The translations under genes and the position numbers were made by a program. This document shows, piece by piece, positions 6,697 through 16,268 of a stretch of 64,000 nucleotides of DNA. Below the pieces are notes generated by a model. That model saw only the letters and a list, made by a program, of their open reading frames with translations, had not been told where the DNA came from and did not search any database. The first letter of the stretch is position 1. Every line of letters begins with the position of its first letter. This stretch comes from an uncultured Candidatus Poseidoniales archaeon. Its GTDB lineage: Archaea; Thermoplasmatota; Poseidoniia; Poseidoniales; Thalassarchaeaceae. The DNA lies in NCBI GenBank assembly GCA_902593945.1, contig CACJKA010000006.1:1-64000 (forward strand). Reading direction: 5' to 3'.

Positions 6697-9600
6697 ATGA
6701 AAGGCGGTGCTGTACGTATCATACGCAGAGCCCCTGCCATCAATCATTCACAGACAATTCTTCTAGTTCTGATATTTTTGATGCCGATGTATTCGCCAAT
6801 TACTAATGTATCTGCAGATACAAGAATCAGCGCTGATGATTTTCAAATTCTTGACGAAATGACGGAAGTACTTTCTCAGAGAGAAGATGTAATATCGTCG
6901 GAACTGGTTAAAAATATCGCAGGACCTTCTCTTGAAGGGGTTGAAAATTCAGTTACCTCAACAAATCAGGATGATCCTCTTTATGGAATTAATGATTTGT
7001 TTTCAGATTCTTCCATTGTAGATACAACACCTCCTGAAGTCATTCATCCGGGACCATATGATCTTCTAATAAATCCTGAAAATTCACCCCCTGGTGCCGT
7101 GAATACAGTCTGGCAAACAATTTTCAATCTGACAGATTATTTGATTTGGACAAAGTATACTGATTTAGACGGTAATCAAGTCGAAAAGTTCGAAGTAGTT
7201 ACTTTTACTGCTTCATTGTTTTCTTTACTTGATCCTGAGACCGAATCATTCCTTCATGCGATTGATGTCGATAATGACGGAAATAATGATATCCAAGTAG
7301 GTCTAAAGATAGCTTTTGATTTAGGCGATGAATTGGGTATTGAAGGAGATACTCTTTGGATAAAACCTACAATTTCTTTCGAAGTAGTTGTATTAGAATC
7401 TAGTGAAGGAGATGCCGTTTGGGATGAGTTACAAAATCTTCAAGTTTCACTATTGAAAGCATTTGCTTATTCTGAAGGTATTCTAACAGGTGGAGAAAGT
7501 TATGTTTGGGTCATCGACTCAGCCTTTACTACCCCGCCAATTGACTTTTCTTTGGATGTTGGTATAGAAAGATTATTTTTTGATATTTCAGATGCCGCAT
7601 CAAGTTTGGTGTCTAGTCTTCTTGCATTCGTTAGTTTAGGAATACCTTTACCTGGTGTGGATGAGTCAGATATTGTTCTTTCATCGCTTTCTTCTCCATA
7701 TGCAATTCTCATAAATAATAATGGACAAACAAATTGTCCAGATAGATATTCCCAAATTGAATTATCTACTTTACCTTCCACTGAGATTTCTTGTGGAGTT
7801 GTAGCAGGGTTTGGGTATGTCCATTTTTCTCCTCAAGATAGTAATGGTGATAGAGAGGTCTGGGAAGTTGCTTATATCGAAGCCACTATACATCCAAACG
7901 GTGTTTCTACAAGATTACCTTCTGAAGTGAATCTAGTCATCAGAACTGATACAACATTGGCTGAGGGTGGCGGTGGAGCAGGTGAAAATGCTCTAGATAC
8001 AATCGAATACTATGCAGATAGAAGATCAGATTTACACATTCACTTCCATGAGAATAAAGCCGGACAACCAACTGCTAACTCCGACGATCCAAGTGGAAAT
8101 TCCACAGATACAATTGGTTGGCTAAGAGGTATGCCTGCCGGAAGCCTCTCCTCTGATGAGATTGATCGTGTTTTCACAATGTTGGGCTCTAAATCTTCTC
8201 CTGAATTACCAGGTGGTCAACCTGAAAAATTAGGTATGATCATTGCAATCAAGAATTTCTCTAGAGATACAACACAAAATGTCGATGACCCTACTCTACC
8301 GATTAATCCTGCTTATCCTCCTAAGACCTTAGTGCTAATTAGATCTGTTCAAAGTATCCAATCAATAGAATATGATTCATGGCATAAAAGAGGAGATATT
8401 GCTACAGATCATAGTAAACTCAGTCTCGAATTGAGAGATTTGCCAACATCAATCGCTATTTTTGGTTCATTCGAACTGGGAAGTACTGAATCATCAGATA
8501 CAAGCCTTGATACTGGCGCTAATTTAGATTTCATGTCCAAGATTTTAGATTCAGTGATTCTTAACTTGGTTAATTTATTCTTAGATGTCGGCGATATAAT
8601 CAATTCAGTACCAGGTGAAGCAATTTCAGTACTTACTGGCGATGCTGGTGCTGGAGGAATAAATTCATTCGCAGGTAGAGAGGTAAATCTATTGATGACT
8701 GATAATCTATTATCAAGTAGAGAGAGTATGGAAATCAGTGTACTTTCTTTCCAAATCGGATCAAGTCCTCACCCAATTGCTCAAGATGATCATATCATAA
8801 TTTCTAAAGATAGAGATTTGAATCAGGTTGTTGGAGAATTTGGAGTCAGAGAACCTATTGTTCCAGTTGCTTCAAGTATTAGATTTAGTGGATTATCCGA
8901 ATTTACATTCAGTGATGACAATCTTACTAATATTCAATCAGTAGGGATAAAAACTAATTCCGATGAATCATTCAGATTTTCGTTTATTGAACATGATAGA
9001 AGTTCTCTCGAGAATTTTTCATTCCAGAGCCTATATCTCTCAGACATACCAAATAATATTTCTATTGAATTGGATGAAGAATCTTTGAGCTATATCGCTA
9101 ATGAAGGAATAGAATTGATCTCTTATGTTGGTTTAGATGGTGAACAGAGACAGGCTGCAAATATTCATGATATGCCTGCAGAATTCATGTTTGAATTCGG
9201 AGAACAGACCAGTTTTATTGCAGAAACTCCAATTTCTACTGTAGAAGTTCAAATTAGTAATTCTTCTGATCCCGTTACTATGACTGGTGATCATTTCTTA
9301 TTCCATCATGATTCTAATAATGAGACCTCTACTATATCCACTAGATTGACAGGAATACAGGAATTAGGCTGGATACCACCTATTGAGGAAGGTTCTCTAG
9401 GATCATCGGGCCGAGGAACAGCATTCCTAAAATCTGCAGGAGATAGGCCAATGAGTATCAATGTAGATAACGCTCCTACTGTCGATTCTTCTGGGTTGTC
9501 AGCATTAGCTTTAATTGAACCATTACCATCTTATCTTACGGTTGAAGTTCCAACTGGTGAATCTTCCAATTCTGATTTGGTCTTACCAGACTTCAATTCA

Positions 9601-11094
9601 ACTCAGGGGCTTTCAGGAGTTGCCTTTTTCATTGGTGGATTTTCCGATTTCGGCAGGTCAATTAATTCTGTATTAGCAGGTTTAACTAGCGATATCTCAA
9701 CAGGCACAGACGAAGTCGATGAATCTTTTTCATATGCCTTACAATTAGAATCAGATTCTGCATTTGATCTTACTCTAGAAGCAACATATGGAAAAGACGT
9801 GACTTCTGAGCCTCCATGGGTGCATGGAATCTCTTTCCAGTCCGCACCTGAGGGATTATCGAATGGATTCCATATCAAAACATGGTTACCTGGTTTGCCA
9901 CCACAAATTGATATGACAATTGCTAGAGATACTCTATCCAATGGTGAAGATTGGTATATACAAGTTTCAATGGATGGATGGAAACCTGCTCGAGAAGAAT
10001 TTATGATTCATGCATATGGTGTGAATGGTCAAGATTTGTTAATGACAATGCAGGGACTAAGTCCTGGAGAATCTACTAGCTTGTACATTGATTCAATTTT
10101 TGAAATCAGAGACACCGGAGGAATTACGGTAGTTTCAACTGGGACACAATTTGGTATATCTGAAAGATTAGATTGGGTGCATATGATTTTGATTAATCGA
10201 GAGTCCCAGAGTCGAACGGAGATGTTGATTAATGAGATTCCTAAATCTATTTCTTTACAGGCAAGTCTTGGAACTGCGATTTCTATTGATATGAGTGTCC
10301 CCGAACAAGAAAGAATTGAAGGATTTGCTGTAGGTTCTTTGATGTTGCAACAGATGCAATGGATGGATGGATTTTGGTGGCCAGCAACTGTATTCTTGAA
10401 AGACATACCAGGTTATATTAATTTGACAACTGCTCCAGAATTGAATTTTGATATAACCAAGAATCTTGCTTTCCAAGGTTTACCTAATCTTGATTTCACT
10501 TCTTCAGATGAAGGAATGTCATTGTATATTGAAGCATTTGGTAGAGCAATAAATTCTCGTGGAGATATTATTCTCCTAGCAGAAGGGATGACCGATAAGA
10601 TGGTCATAAAACCAACAAATGATTTTGGTTTAGAGATACGTTCTGGAGGAAGTGGAGTAGAAAAAATATATGTTAGAGTTAACGATGTTCCTACGGGAAC
10701 TAGTCAAGTAGGTACTCCACCAGTTTATCTTGAAGAAATGGAAGCCATGGGGGAAAATCTTCGTAGTGCTACTTTGCATATTAGGGAATTAGTTGGCCCT
10801 TACAGTGTAATTGAAGTTGATGATGTAGATGGCGGAAAAATAATTGTTTCAGCTAAAGTAAGTACCGAGTTTGCAGGTCAAGAAATACAAGTCAGAGGCG
10901 TTCTAATCGATGCCCAAACTACTGGAGGAGTCCCTACAGGTACTACTCTTGGAGTCAATGGTTTATCTTCGGATCTTTCAATATTGAATTTAGTGCCTGG
11001 TTTGGGGGGTTCAACACATCACTTGTTAGTTCCAGAACCATTTACTTCTGCAATACTAACTGTTGTTGCCACATTATCTAATGGAGGTGACTAG
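6697..11094 (+). CDS. Giant 1465-aa exported repeat protein, function unknown
   Basis: ATG 6697 follows GAGAGGTGAG and starts a signal peptide (SQTILLVLIFLMPMYSP, cleavage near VSA-D). The track start at 6610 lacks this. The mature protein is beta-rich, has very few cysteines and has no C-terminal membrane helix. A recurring motif, hydrophobic-x-D/E-I/L/M-P-x-x-I-x-hydrophobic, appears at least eight times (LRDLPTSIAIF, LSDIPNNISIEL, INEIPKSISL, LKDIPGYINL). Three successive spacings are about 113-123 residues, so the C-terminal half seems built of degenerate repeats. It ends at ATG-overlap distance from a single-pass membrane protein that may hold it at the surface. I recognise no family. 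Confidence 0.85.
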   Translation: MKGGAVRIIRRAPAINHSQTILLVLIFLMPMYSPITNVSADTRISADDFQILDEMTEVLSQREDVISSELVKNIAGPSLEGVENSVTSTNQDDPLYGINDLFSDSSIVDTTPPEVIHPGPYDLLINPENSPPGAVNTVWQTIFNLTDYLIWTKYTDLDGNQVEKFEVVTFTASLFSLLDPETESFLHAIDVDNDGNNDIQVGLKIAFDLGDELGIEGDTLWIKPTISFEVVVLESSEGDAVWDELQNLQVSLLKAFAYSEGILTGGESYVWVIDSAFTTPPIDFSLDVGIERLFFDISDAASSLVSSLLAFVSLGIPLPGVDESDIVLSSLSSPYAILINNNGQTNCPDRYSQIELSTLPSTEISCGVVAGFGYVHFSPQDSNGDREVWEVAYIEATIHPNGVSTRLPSEVNLVIRTDTTLAEGGGGAGENALDTIEYYADRRSDLHIHFHENKAGQPTANSDDPSGNSTDTIGWLRGMPAGSLSSDEIDRVFTMLGSKSSPELPGGQPEKLGMIIAIKNFSRDTTQNVDDPTLPINPAYPPKTLVLIRSVQSIQSIEYDSWHKRGDIATDHSKLSLELRDLPTSIAIFGSFELGSTESSDTSLDTGANLDFMSKILDSVILNLVNLFLDVGDIINSVPGEAISVLTGDAGAGGINSFAGREVNLLMTDNLLSSRESMEISVLSFQIGSSPHPIAQDDHIIISKDRDLNQVVGEFGVREPIVPVASSIRFSGLSEFTFSDDNLTNIQSVGIKTNSDESFRFSFIEHDRSSLENFSFQSLYLSDIPNNISIELDEESLSYIANEGIELISYVGLDGEQRQAANIHDMPAEFMFEFGEQTSFIAETPISTVEVQISNSSDPVTMTGDHFLFHHDSNNETSTISTRLTGIQELGWIPPIEEGSLGSSGRGTAFLKSAGDRPMSINVDNAPTVDSSGLSALALIEPLPSYLTVEVPTGESSNSDLVLPDFNSTQGLSGVAFFIGGFSDFGRSINSVLAGLTSDISTGTDEVDESFSYALQLESDSAFDLTLEATYGKDVTSEPPWVHGISFQSAPEGLSNGFHIKTWLPGLPPQIDMTIARDTLSNGEDWYIQVSMDGWKPAREEFMIHAYGVNGQDLLMTMQGLSPGESTSLYIDSIFEIRDTGGITVVSTGTQFGISERLDWVHMILINRESQSRTEMLINEIPKSISLQASLGTAISIDMSVPEQERIEGFAVGSLMLQQMQWMDGFWWPATVFLKDIPGYINLTTAPELNFDITKNLAFQGLPNLDFTSSDEGMSLYIEAFGRAINSRGDIILLAEGMTDKMVIKPTNDFGLEIRSGGSGVEKIYVRVNDVPTGTSQVGTPPVYLEEMEAMGENLRSATLHIRELVGPYSVIEVDDVDGGKIIVSAKVSTEFAGQEIQVRGVLIDAQTTGGVPTGTTLGVNGLSSDLSILNLVPGLGGSTHHLLVPEPFTSAILTVVATLSNGGD

Positions 11095-11655
11095 ATGGGA
11101 TTACTCGAGAAGTCTAAAAATCAGAATATAGAAGAAACTCTTGAAGAGGAATATGCTCACGATGTTTTGGTTAAATTAGAAGACACAATGAGTCACATCT
11201 CACCGATGAGAGTGATAATTGTTTCTGTAGTTGCTTTGATGATTATTTCTTCGACAATTATTGCTGTGACATGGATAGTCCCTTACGATAAGGTTACAGT
11301 GGATGTAGTTTACATCCAAAGCAGTGCAGGTCATGTGATTCTAACTGAGGTTGATAATGATGGAAGTAGAGCCATATCTGATATAATTTTGATAATTCGA
11401 TTCATCAATTCAGATAATATTGAGATTGATAGAACTTCTTTCAATAAATCATCTCTACCTGCCCATAGTTCAGTTTCTGGAGATAGTCTAGAATTAATTG
11501 TAATTGGGCCATCCGTTTGGGAAAATTATACTATCGATATTGATTTAGAATATACAAAGAATAACAATGATAATTCTAAGATTGAATTAGAGTATGTTGT
11601 AGGTGAATGGAAAATGGAACAATTTAGTCATGGCACTGGTATTGACTTTTTCTAA
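11095..11655 (+). CDS. Single-pass membrane protein paired with the giant repeat protein
   Basis: The ATG follows directly on the TAG of the giant gene, with GGAGGTGAC as an in-gene Shine-Dalgarno, so the two are translationally coupled. The 186-aa product has an acidic cytosolic N-terminus (about 40 aa), one membrane helix near residues 38-60 (VIIVSVVALMIISSTIIAV) and an outer beta domain with Ig-like hydrophobic alternation and three N-x-S/T sites. The coupling suggests it anchors or assembles the upstream exported protein. No family is recognised. Confidence 0.8.
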   Translation: MGLLEKSKNQNIEETLEEEYAHDVLVKLEDTMSHISPMRVIIVSVVALMIISSTIIAVTWIVPYDKVTVDVVYIQSSAGHVILTEVDNDGSRAISDIILIIRFINSDNIEIDRTSFNKSSLPAHSSVSGDSLELIVIGPSVWENYTIDIDLEYTKNNNDNSKIELEYVVGEWKMEQFSHGTGIDFF

Positions 11656-11666
11656 CTCTGTTAGAA
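11650..11666. terminator. Perfect 7-bp inverted repeat at a gene end
   Basis: TTCTAAC-TCT-GTTAGAA overlaps the stop codon of the preceding gene. It could fold as an AU-rich hairpin in the transcript between the membrane-protein gene and the subtilase gene, or serve as a palindromic binding site. The symmetry is seen; the role is inferred. Confidence 0.4.
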
Positions 11667-11736
11667 TCCAATGTATGAATCCTTTAGGGTTCAACTAACC
11701 CATATACTCAAAACCATCTTTAGTAGAGGGAACTTC

Positions 11737-14700
11737 ATGACCAAGCGTACTGTATGCTTAATTTTAGGGCTCTTCCTCCTTTCATACATACCTGCTACTG
11801 ATTTCTTTGAAGAACCAGAAGAATCATTTGGAGCAAATATGGATGATAAAATAGAACGAGTAGAAATCTCTCCCAATCCAAATAGCATTACAGATCTAGG
11901 AGCTCCAGTAATCGCAGATAGTTTTGAATTGGTACGTTCTGAGAATGCGGATTCTAGTATTGGAGTGTTTACTCATTCAGGACTTATACCTAGCGTATAT
12001 TTTTCTGAAGATATTGCAACAACTAGAGCAGACCTTGCTTTAGTCATAGTAGACGGAAATACTGGTTTATGGGACGCTAGAATGGAATTAATGGAAATAA
12101 ATGGACTAGAAATCCGTTCTACTATTCCTCCATCTGGGTACTTAGTCCAAGGCTCCGAAGAACAATTAAATGAATTAAAGAATATTCGATCTGTTGAATC
12201 TATTCACAATGTGCCAGCAGGCCTAATGGTTCATTCATCTCTTTATGATGCTCCTGCAGATCAAAGTCTAGTTGTTGAAATCACAGGATGGAAGAATTCA
12301 GATCTAGTGCGTCAATTAGATGTATTAGGCGACAATCTCCAAGATGTTGCAGATTTATGGCTGACAGAACCTTGGTCACCTGATTCAGGAATTTTTTGGG
12401 GCGAAATACAAACAAATGACATTCCAAAAATCATCAAGCATCCATCTGTATCATACATTGCTCCAGTCCCTGTGCTTGAATTAATGAATAATGAAGCCAG
12501 AGACCACATGGGAATCGATACTGTAGAAGATTTCTTCATTACTGGTTTGAATGGTTCGGGGCAAAAGATAGCTGTTGGGGACTCAGGTTTAGATGATGAC
12601 CATGGCGACTTTACAGGTAGGGTTGCTGGTCTAGATTCTGTTACTCCGGGGGACTCTTCCACTGCTGACCTTTCTGATGGACATGGAACACATGTGGCAT
12701 GCACAGTACTTGGTTCTGGAATGAGAAGCAACGGGAATTACCAAGGAATCGCCCCTGAAGCAGATCTTTATTTCCAAGCAATGGAAGATGATGATACTGG
12801 AGCATTGTATTCAATCGGCATTAACAGTATGTTGAATGAAGCTTACAATGCAGGGGCTCGCCTTCATACTAACAGTTGGGGTTCCCCAACTGGTGGAGAT
12901 TATACGACATCATCTGAAGATGCTGATGATCGCGTATCAACTTGGGATCAATATTGGCAATATCAAGGAATGACCGTATTATTTGCGGCTGGAAATGAAA
13001 GAAATGACGGCATCTCTTCTCCAGGGACTGCAAAAAATGTGATTACAATAGGTGGTCATGTAAATAGATACAACGGTGCTCCTGACGATATGTATTACTG
13101 GAGTAGTAGAGGCCCTACTGACGATGGTCGAATTAAACCTGATCTTGTAGCTCCAGGAGATTATGTCCGCTCTTGCAAGTCTCAAGAAGCAAGTAGTGCT
13201 TCAGGATCTTGGAGTAATAATTGGTATCTCGAATATAGCGGTACTTCAATGGCTACTCCAGCAGCAGCAGGAGCTGCGGTATTAGTTAGAGAATATTTGA
13301 TGGAAGTGGCTTCAAGGCCTGCTCCACAAGCTGCTTTGATTAAGGCATTACTAATTCTTGGTGCAGAAGACATGGGTGCCAGAAACATTCCCAATAATGA
13401 CGAAGGCTGGGGGCGAGTAAATCTTGTGAATACTTTAGTTCCAGATAGTGATGTAGGAATTTTCGTCGATGACCGATCTAGATTATCTTCCGGCCAAATT
13501 AGTGATTATTCGTTTGAAATTACAAGAGCAGGGGAGCCTCTGAAAGTAGTACTTGCTTGGTCTGATTATCCTGGCTCATCTTCATCTTCAACTCAATTAA
13601 GAAATGATTTAGATTTAGAAATCACCAATCCGAATGGCCTCATTTACAAAGGTAATGTTTTCACTAATGGTCAATCTGTAACTAATGGGCAAAAAGATTC
13701 CAAAAACAATGTTGAAGTAGTACTTGTAGATAATGCAATGGTCGGTACGTGGAGCGTTAGGGTGAAAGACGCATCTCACGGAGGAAGTAGTTTCTATCAG
13801 TCATATTCTCTTGCTGTTAGGGGAGTTAATGTCAATGATTTAGACCCCGACCCAACTTTCGTACAAGATTCATTTGATTTATCGGTTCCAATACCTCAGA
13901 TAGATGAAGAAGTCGAATTTTCAGTTTCACTAATCAATCAAGGAGCTGGGAGTATACCCGAACTTTCAGTCTTAGCTGCAGTTAATAGTGTAACAATTAG
14001 TACGAAAACCATCAGTCTTTCCCCAGGAGAATATGCAGAATTAACTTGGAATTGGACCCCTAATCAAGATGGTGAAAATATTATTTCATTTTACATTGAT
14101 CCAAATGATGAAGTCGAAGAAGTATCAGAATCTAATAATCAGCTTTTCGAAACTGTAATTGTTAGCGTTCCCGGAGTTAGAGTAACTAGCGATAATCCTA
14201 CAATGCTTATTGAAGGTACAACTGATAGTTCAACAACTTGGTCTCTTGAATTGACAAATACGGCACTTTTTGAAACGAATGCTAGCATTGTAGTTTCAGA
14301 ACCTGTAAGAATGCAAGATGGTATAGAGTTTGATTGGTTCTCATCATTCTCAAATAATACTTTCAATTTAATGCCGGCTGAGTCAACATCAGTTGATTTG
14401 TCAGTAATTCATCCTGCTCCACCAGAACCTGGACTTTATCGTATGATTGTAACAGGAACTGATACTGAGAATCAGGTACAATCTGAATTTGAGTTATATC
14501 TAGAAGTGCCACTTCTTTCTAGTCCTGATATCCTACTTCCTCCAGGCCAGGTTAAGGTAAACCCTCTAGTCTCAACACCATTGCAGATAGAAGTTAAGAA
14601 TGAAGGAAATGGCCCTCAGACCTACGATGTTGAATTAATTTCTCCATCGGGGTGGAGTCTAGGTTTAGATTCAATAGGATCTTTTGCAGGTTCATCTCAT

Positions 14701-16203
14701 GGCTCAACAGGTTCTTTGGACAAAGGAGAAACTAGAGTTATTGATGTTACAATAAATCCACCGGGTGCAATGATTCCTGCAGGAACTTTGTTTTCAGGGT
14801 CAATTTCTATACATTCTAGAGTTAGTTCAGAATCTTGGTTTGAAGACATAACCATGGTGGTTGAGAATGTAGATGTCGTTACTTTAACTCCAACCTCTGA
14901 TGGATTAGAGCCCGAGGTTTCTGCAGATGATACATTAGAATGGGATGTTAATTTTAATAACCAAGGAAATCGAGATCTAGAATTAACCCCGTATGTTCTT
15001 TCTACACCAAATGGATGGTCGTTAACAGGTACTCAGAGCTCATTCACTGTATTGTCTGGTGAGCAGTTTATATTGCCTCTATCACTCAATGGCAACGGTC
15101 TTGCTAAGAGTGGTGAATTAAAGATTCGATTTGTCACAGATGACGGGTTTACAGTTGACTGGAATAGAACAATAGATGTTATCTCTGGAGCGATCCCTAA
15201 CATTGACTTTTTCCAAGTTGCCTTACCTGATGGAACTTCTGCGAGTACTCCATTAGGTGTAGATGCCCATCCTGTAGGGGGGATTGGATTTGACCTACTA
15301 TGGAAGGTTTCTAATTCTGGAACAATGACTTGGAGGCCTAGCGTTTCAATGGATTTACCTGATGAGGAATGGCAATATTCGTGTTCTAGCGACCCAACCA
15401 TAATGGTCGATTCTACAGTCACAGTAATTTGTAATGTAATCATTCCCTTATCTGCAGAAGCAGGTTCTGAACCATCAATTTCACTGATATTAGACGGCGG
15501 GGGAATCGTATCGCAAGATACAATTTCTCTTTATGTTGAAACAATTTCTAAAGTGAGTTGGACCATTACTCAACAATTTGATTCTCCTCAAGGTTTCAAT
15601 AATGAATTACATTTGGAACTGCAGAATGTAGGTAATTCTGATATTTCAGAGATATTAGAGATAACCGCCCCTTCCGGTTGGAATGAACTAATTTTAGATA
15701 GTCAATGGGTAAATTTAAGGCCCGGAGAAACTAGATCTGTGGAAATAGGATATAATCCTACAAAAAGTTCGGATGGAGTCATCACTGTCTCTCTTTCTAA
15801 TTCAGATGTAATTGAAAATTCAAAAATAGAAGTCGAGATTGATGTACTATCTAACGGGAGTTCTGAAGATATCAATTTGACAAATATTCTTTTGATAATT
15901 CTAATTATGATTCTATTAGCTGGAGGTTTGGGTTTAGCTATGTTCTTGCGTAGAGGAGGAGAGATTCAATCTTTAATTCCTGAGAAAGTAGTTGAAAATT
16001 TGACTCCAAAGGAAGACGAAGAAGTTTCGAGTGGAGTTCCTTGTTGGATTTGTAGTGTTGATATTACCATAGGCAAGGCTTGGGCCTGTTTAGAATGCGG
16101 TGCAAGGTATCATATGGATGGACAGGTACAGGGTTGCAGTATCATTGAAAGAGGAAATTGTTTGCATTGTGATGCAGAGATAGATCAACTCACAGAAGTA
16201 TGA
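11737..16203 (+). CDS. Membrane-anchored subtilisin-like protease (S8) with Ig-like stalk and RING-like cytosolic zinc finger
   Basis: ATG 11737 starts the signal peptide (LILGLFLLSYIPA); the track begins 22 codons earlier. A propeptide-like region precedes the S8 domain. The catalytic triad is visible: Asp in VGDSGLDDDHG (about 281), His in DGHGTHVA (about 315) and Ser in GTSMATPAAAG (about 503). A beta-sandwich like the proprotein-convertase P domain follows (NDLDLEITNPNG). Then come about six CARDB/NEW3-like Ig repeats (LINQGAG, VKNEGNG, FNNQGN, LQNVGN), a membrane helix near 1381-1404 and a cytosolic tail with eight Cys/His ligands (CWIC, CLEC, H, C, CLHC). The protease would act outside the cell on proteins. 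The zinc tail is unusual for this family. Confidence 0.94.
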   Translation: MTKRTVCLILGLFLLSYIPATDFFEEPEESFGANMDDKIERVEISPNPNSITDLGAPVIADSFELVRSENADSSIGVFTHSGLIPSVYFSEDIATTRADLALVIVDGNTGLWDARMELMEINGLEIRSTIPPSGYLVQGSEEQLNELKNIRSVESIHNVPAGLMVHSSLYDAPADQSLVVEITGWKNSDLVRQLDVLGDNLQDVADLWLTEPWSPDSGIFWGEIQTNDIPKIIKHPSVSYIAPVPVLELMNNEARDHMGIDTVEDFFITGLNGSGQKIAVGDSGLDDDHGDFTGRVAGLDSVTPGDSSTADLSDGHGTHVACTVLGSGMRSNGNYQGIAPEADLYFQAMEDDDTGALYSIGINSMLNEAYNAGARLHTNSWGSPTGGDYTTSSEDADDRVSTWDQYWQYQGMTVLFAAGNERNDGISSPGTAKNVITIGGHVNRYNGAPDDMYYWSSRGPTDDGRIKPDLVAPGDYVRSCKSQEASSASGSWSNNWYLEYSGTSMATPAAAGAAVLVREYLMEVASRPAPQAALIKALLILGAEDMGARNIPNNDEGWGRVNLVNTLVPDSDVGIFVDDRSRLSSGQISDYSFEITRAGEPLKVVLAWSDYPGSSSSSTQLRNDLDLEITNPNGLIYKGNVFTNGQSVTNGQKDSKNNVEVVLVDNAMVGTWSVRVKDASHGGSSFYQSYSLAVRGVNVNDLDPDPTFVQDSFDLSVPIPQIDEEVEFSVSLINQGAGSIPELSVLAAVNSVTISTKTISLSPGEYAELTWNWTPNQDGENIISFYIDPNDEVEEVSESNNQLFETVIVSVPGVRVTSDNPTMLIEGTTDSSTTWSLELTNTALFETNASIVVSEPVRMQDGIEFDWFSSFSNNTFNLMPAESTSVDLSVIHPAPPEPGLYRMIVTGTDTENQVQSEFELYLEVPLLSSPDILLPPGQVKVNPLVSTPLQIEVKNEGNGPQTYDVELISPSGWSLGLDSIGSFAGSSHGSTGSLDKGETRVIDVTINPPGAMIPAGTLFSGSISIHSRVSSESWFEDITMVVENVDVVTLTPTSDGLEPEVSADDTLEWDVNFNNQGNRDLELTPYVLSTPNGWSLTGTQSSFTVLSGEQFILPLSLNGNGLAKSGELKIRFVTDDGFTVDWNRTIDVISGAIPNIDFFQVALPDGTSASTPLGVDAHPVGGIGFDLLWKVSNSGTMTWRPSVSMDLPDEEWQYSCSSDPTIMVDSTVTVICNVIIPLSAEAGSEPSISLILDGGGIVSQDTISLYVETISKVSWTITQQFDSPQGFNNELHLELQNVGNSDISEILEITAPSGWNELILDSQWVNLRPGETRSVEIGYNPTKSSDGVITVSLSNSDVIENSKIEVEIDVLSNGSSEDINLTNILLIILIMILLAGGLGLAMFLRRGGEIQSLIPEKVVENLTPKEDEEVSSGVPCWICSVDITIGKAWACLECGARYHMDGQVQGCSIIERGNCLHCDAEIDQLTEV

Positions 16204-16268
16204 GAATAGCATATTTTAGTACACGACAAACACGAAGCCCTTAGAGGGAAGATTACTCCGGGTCAATC

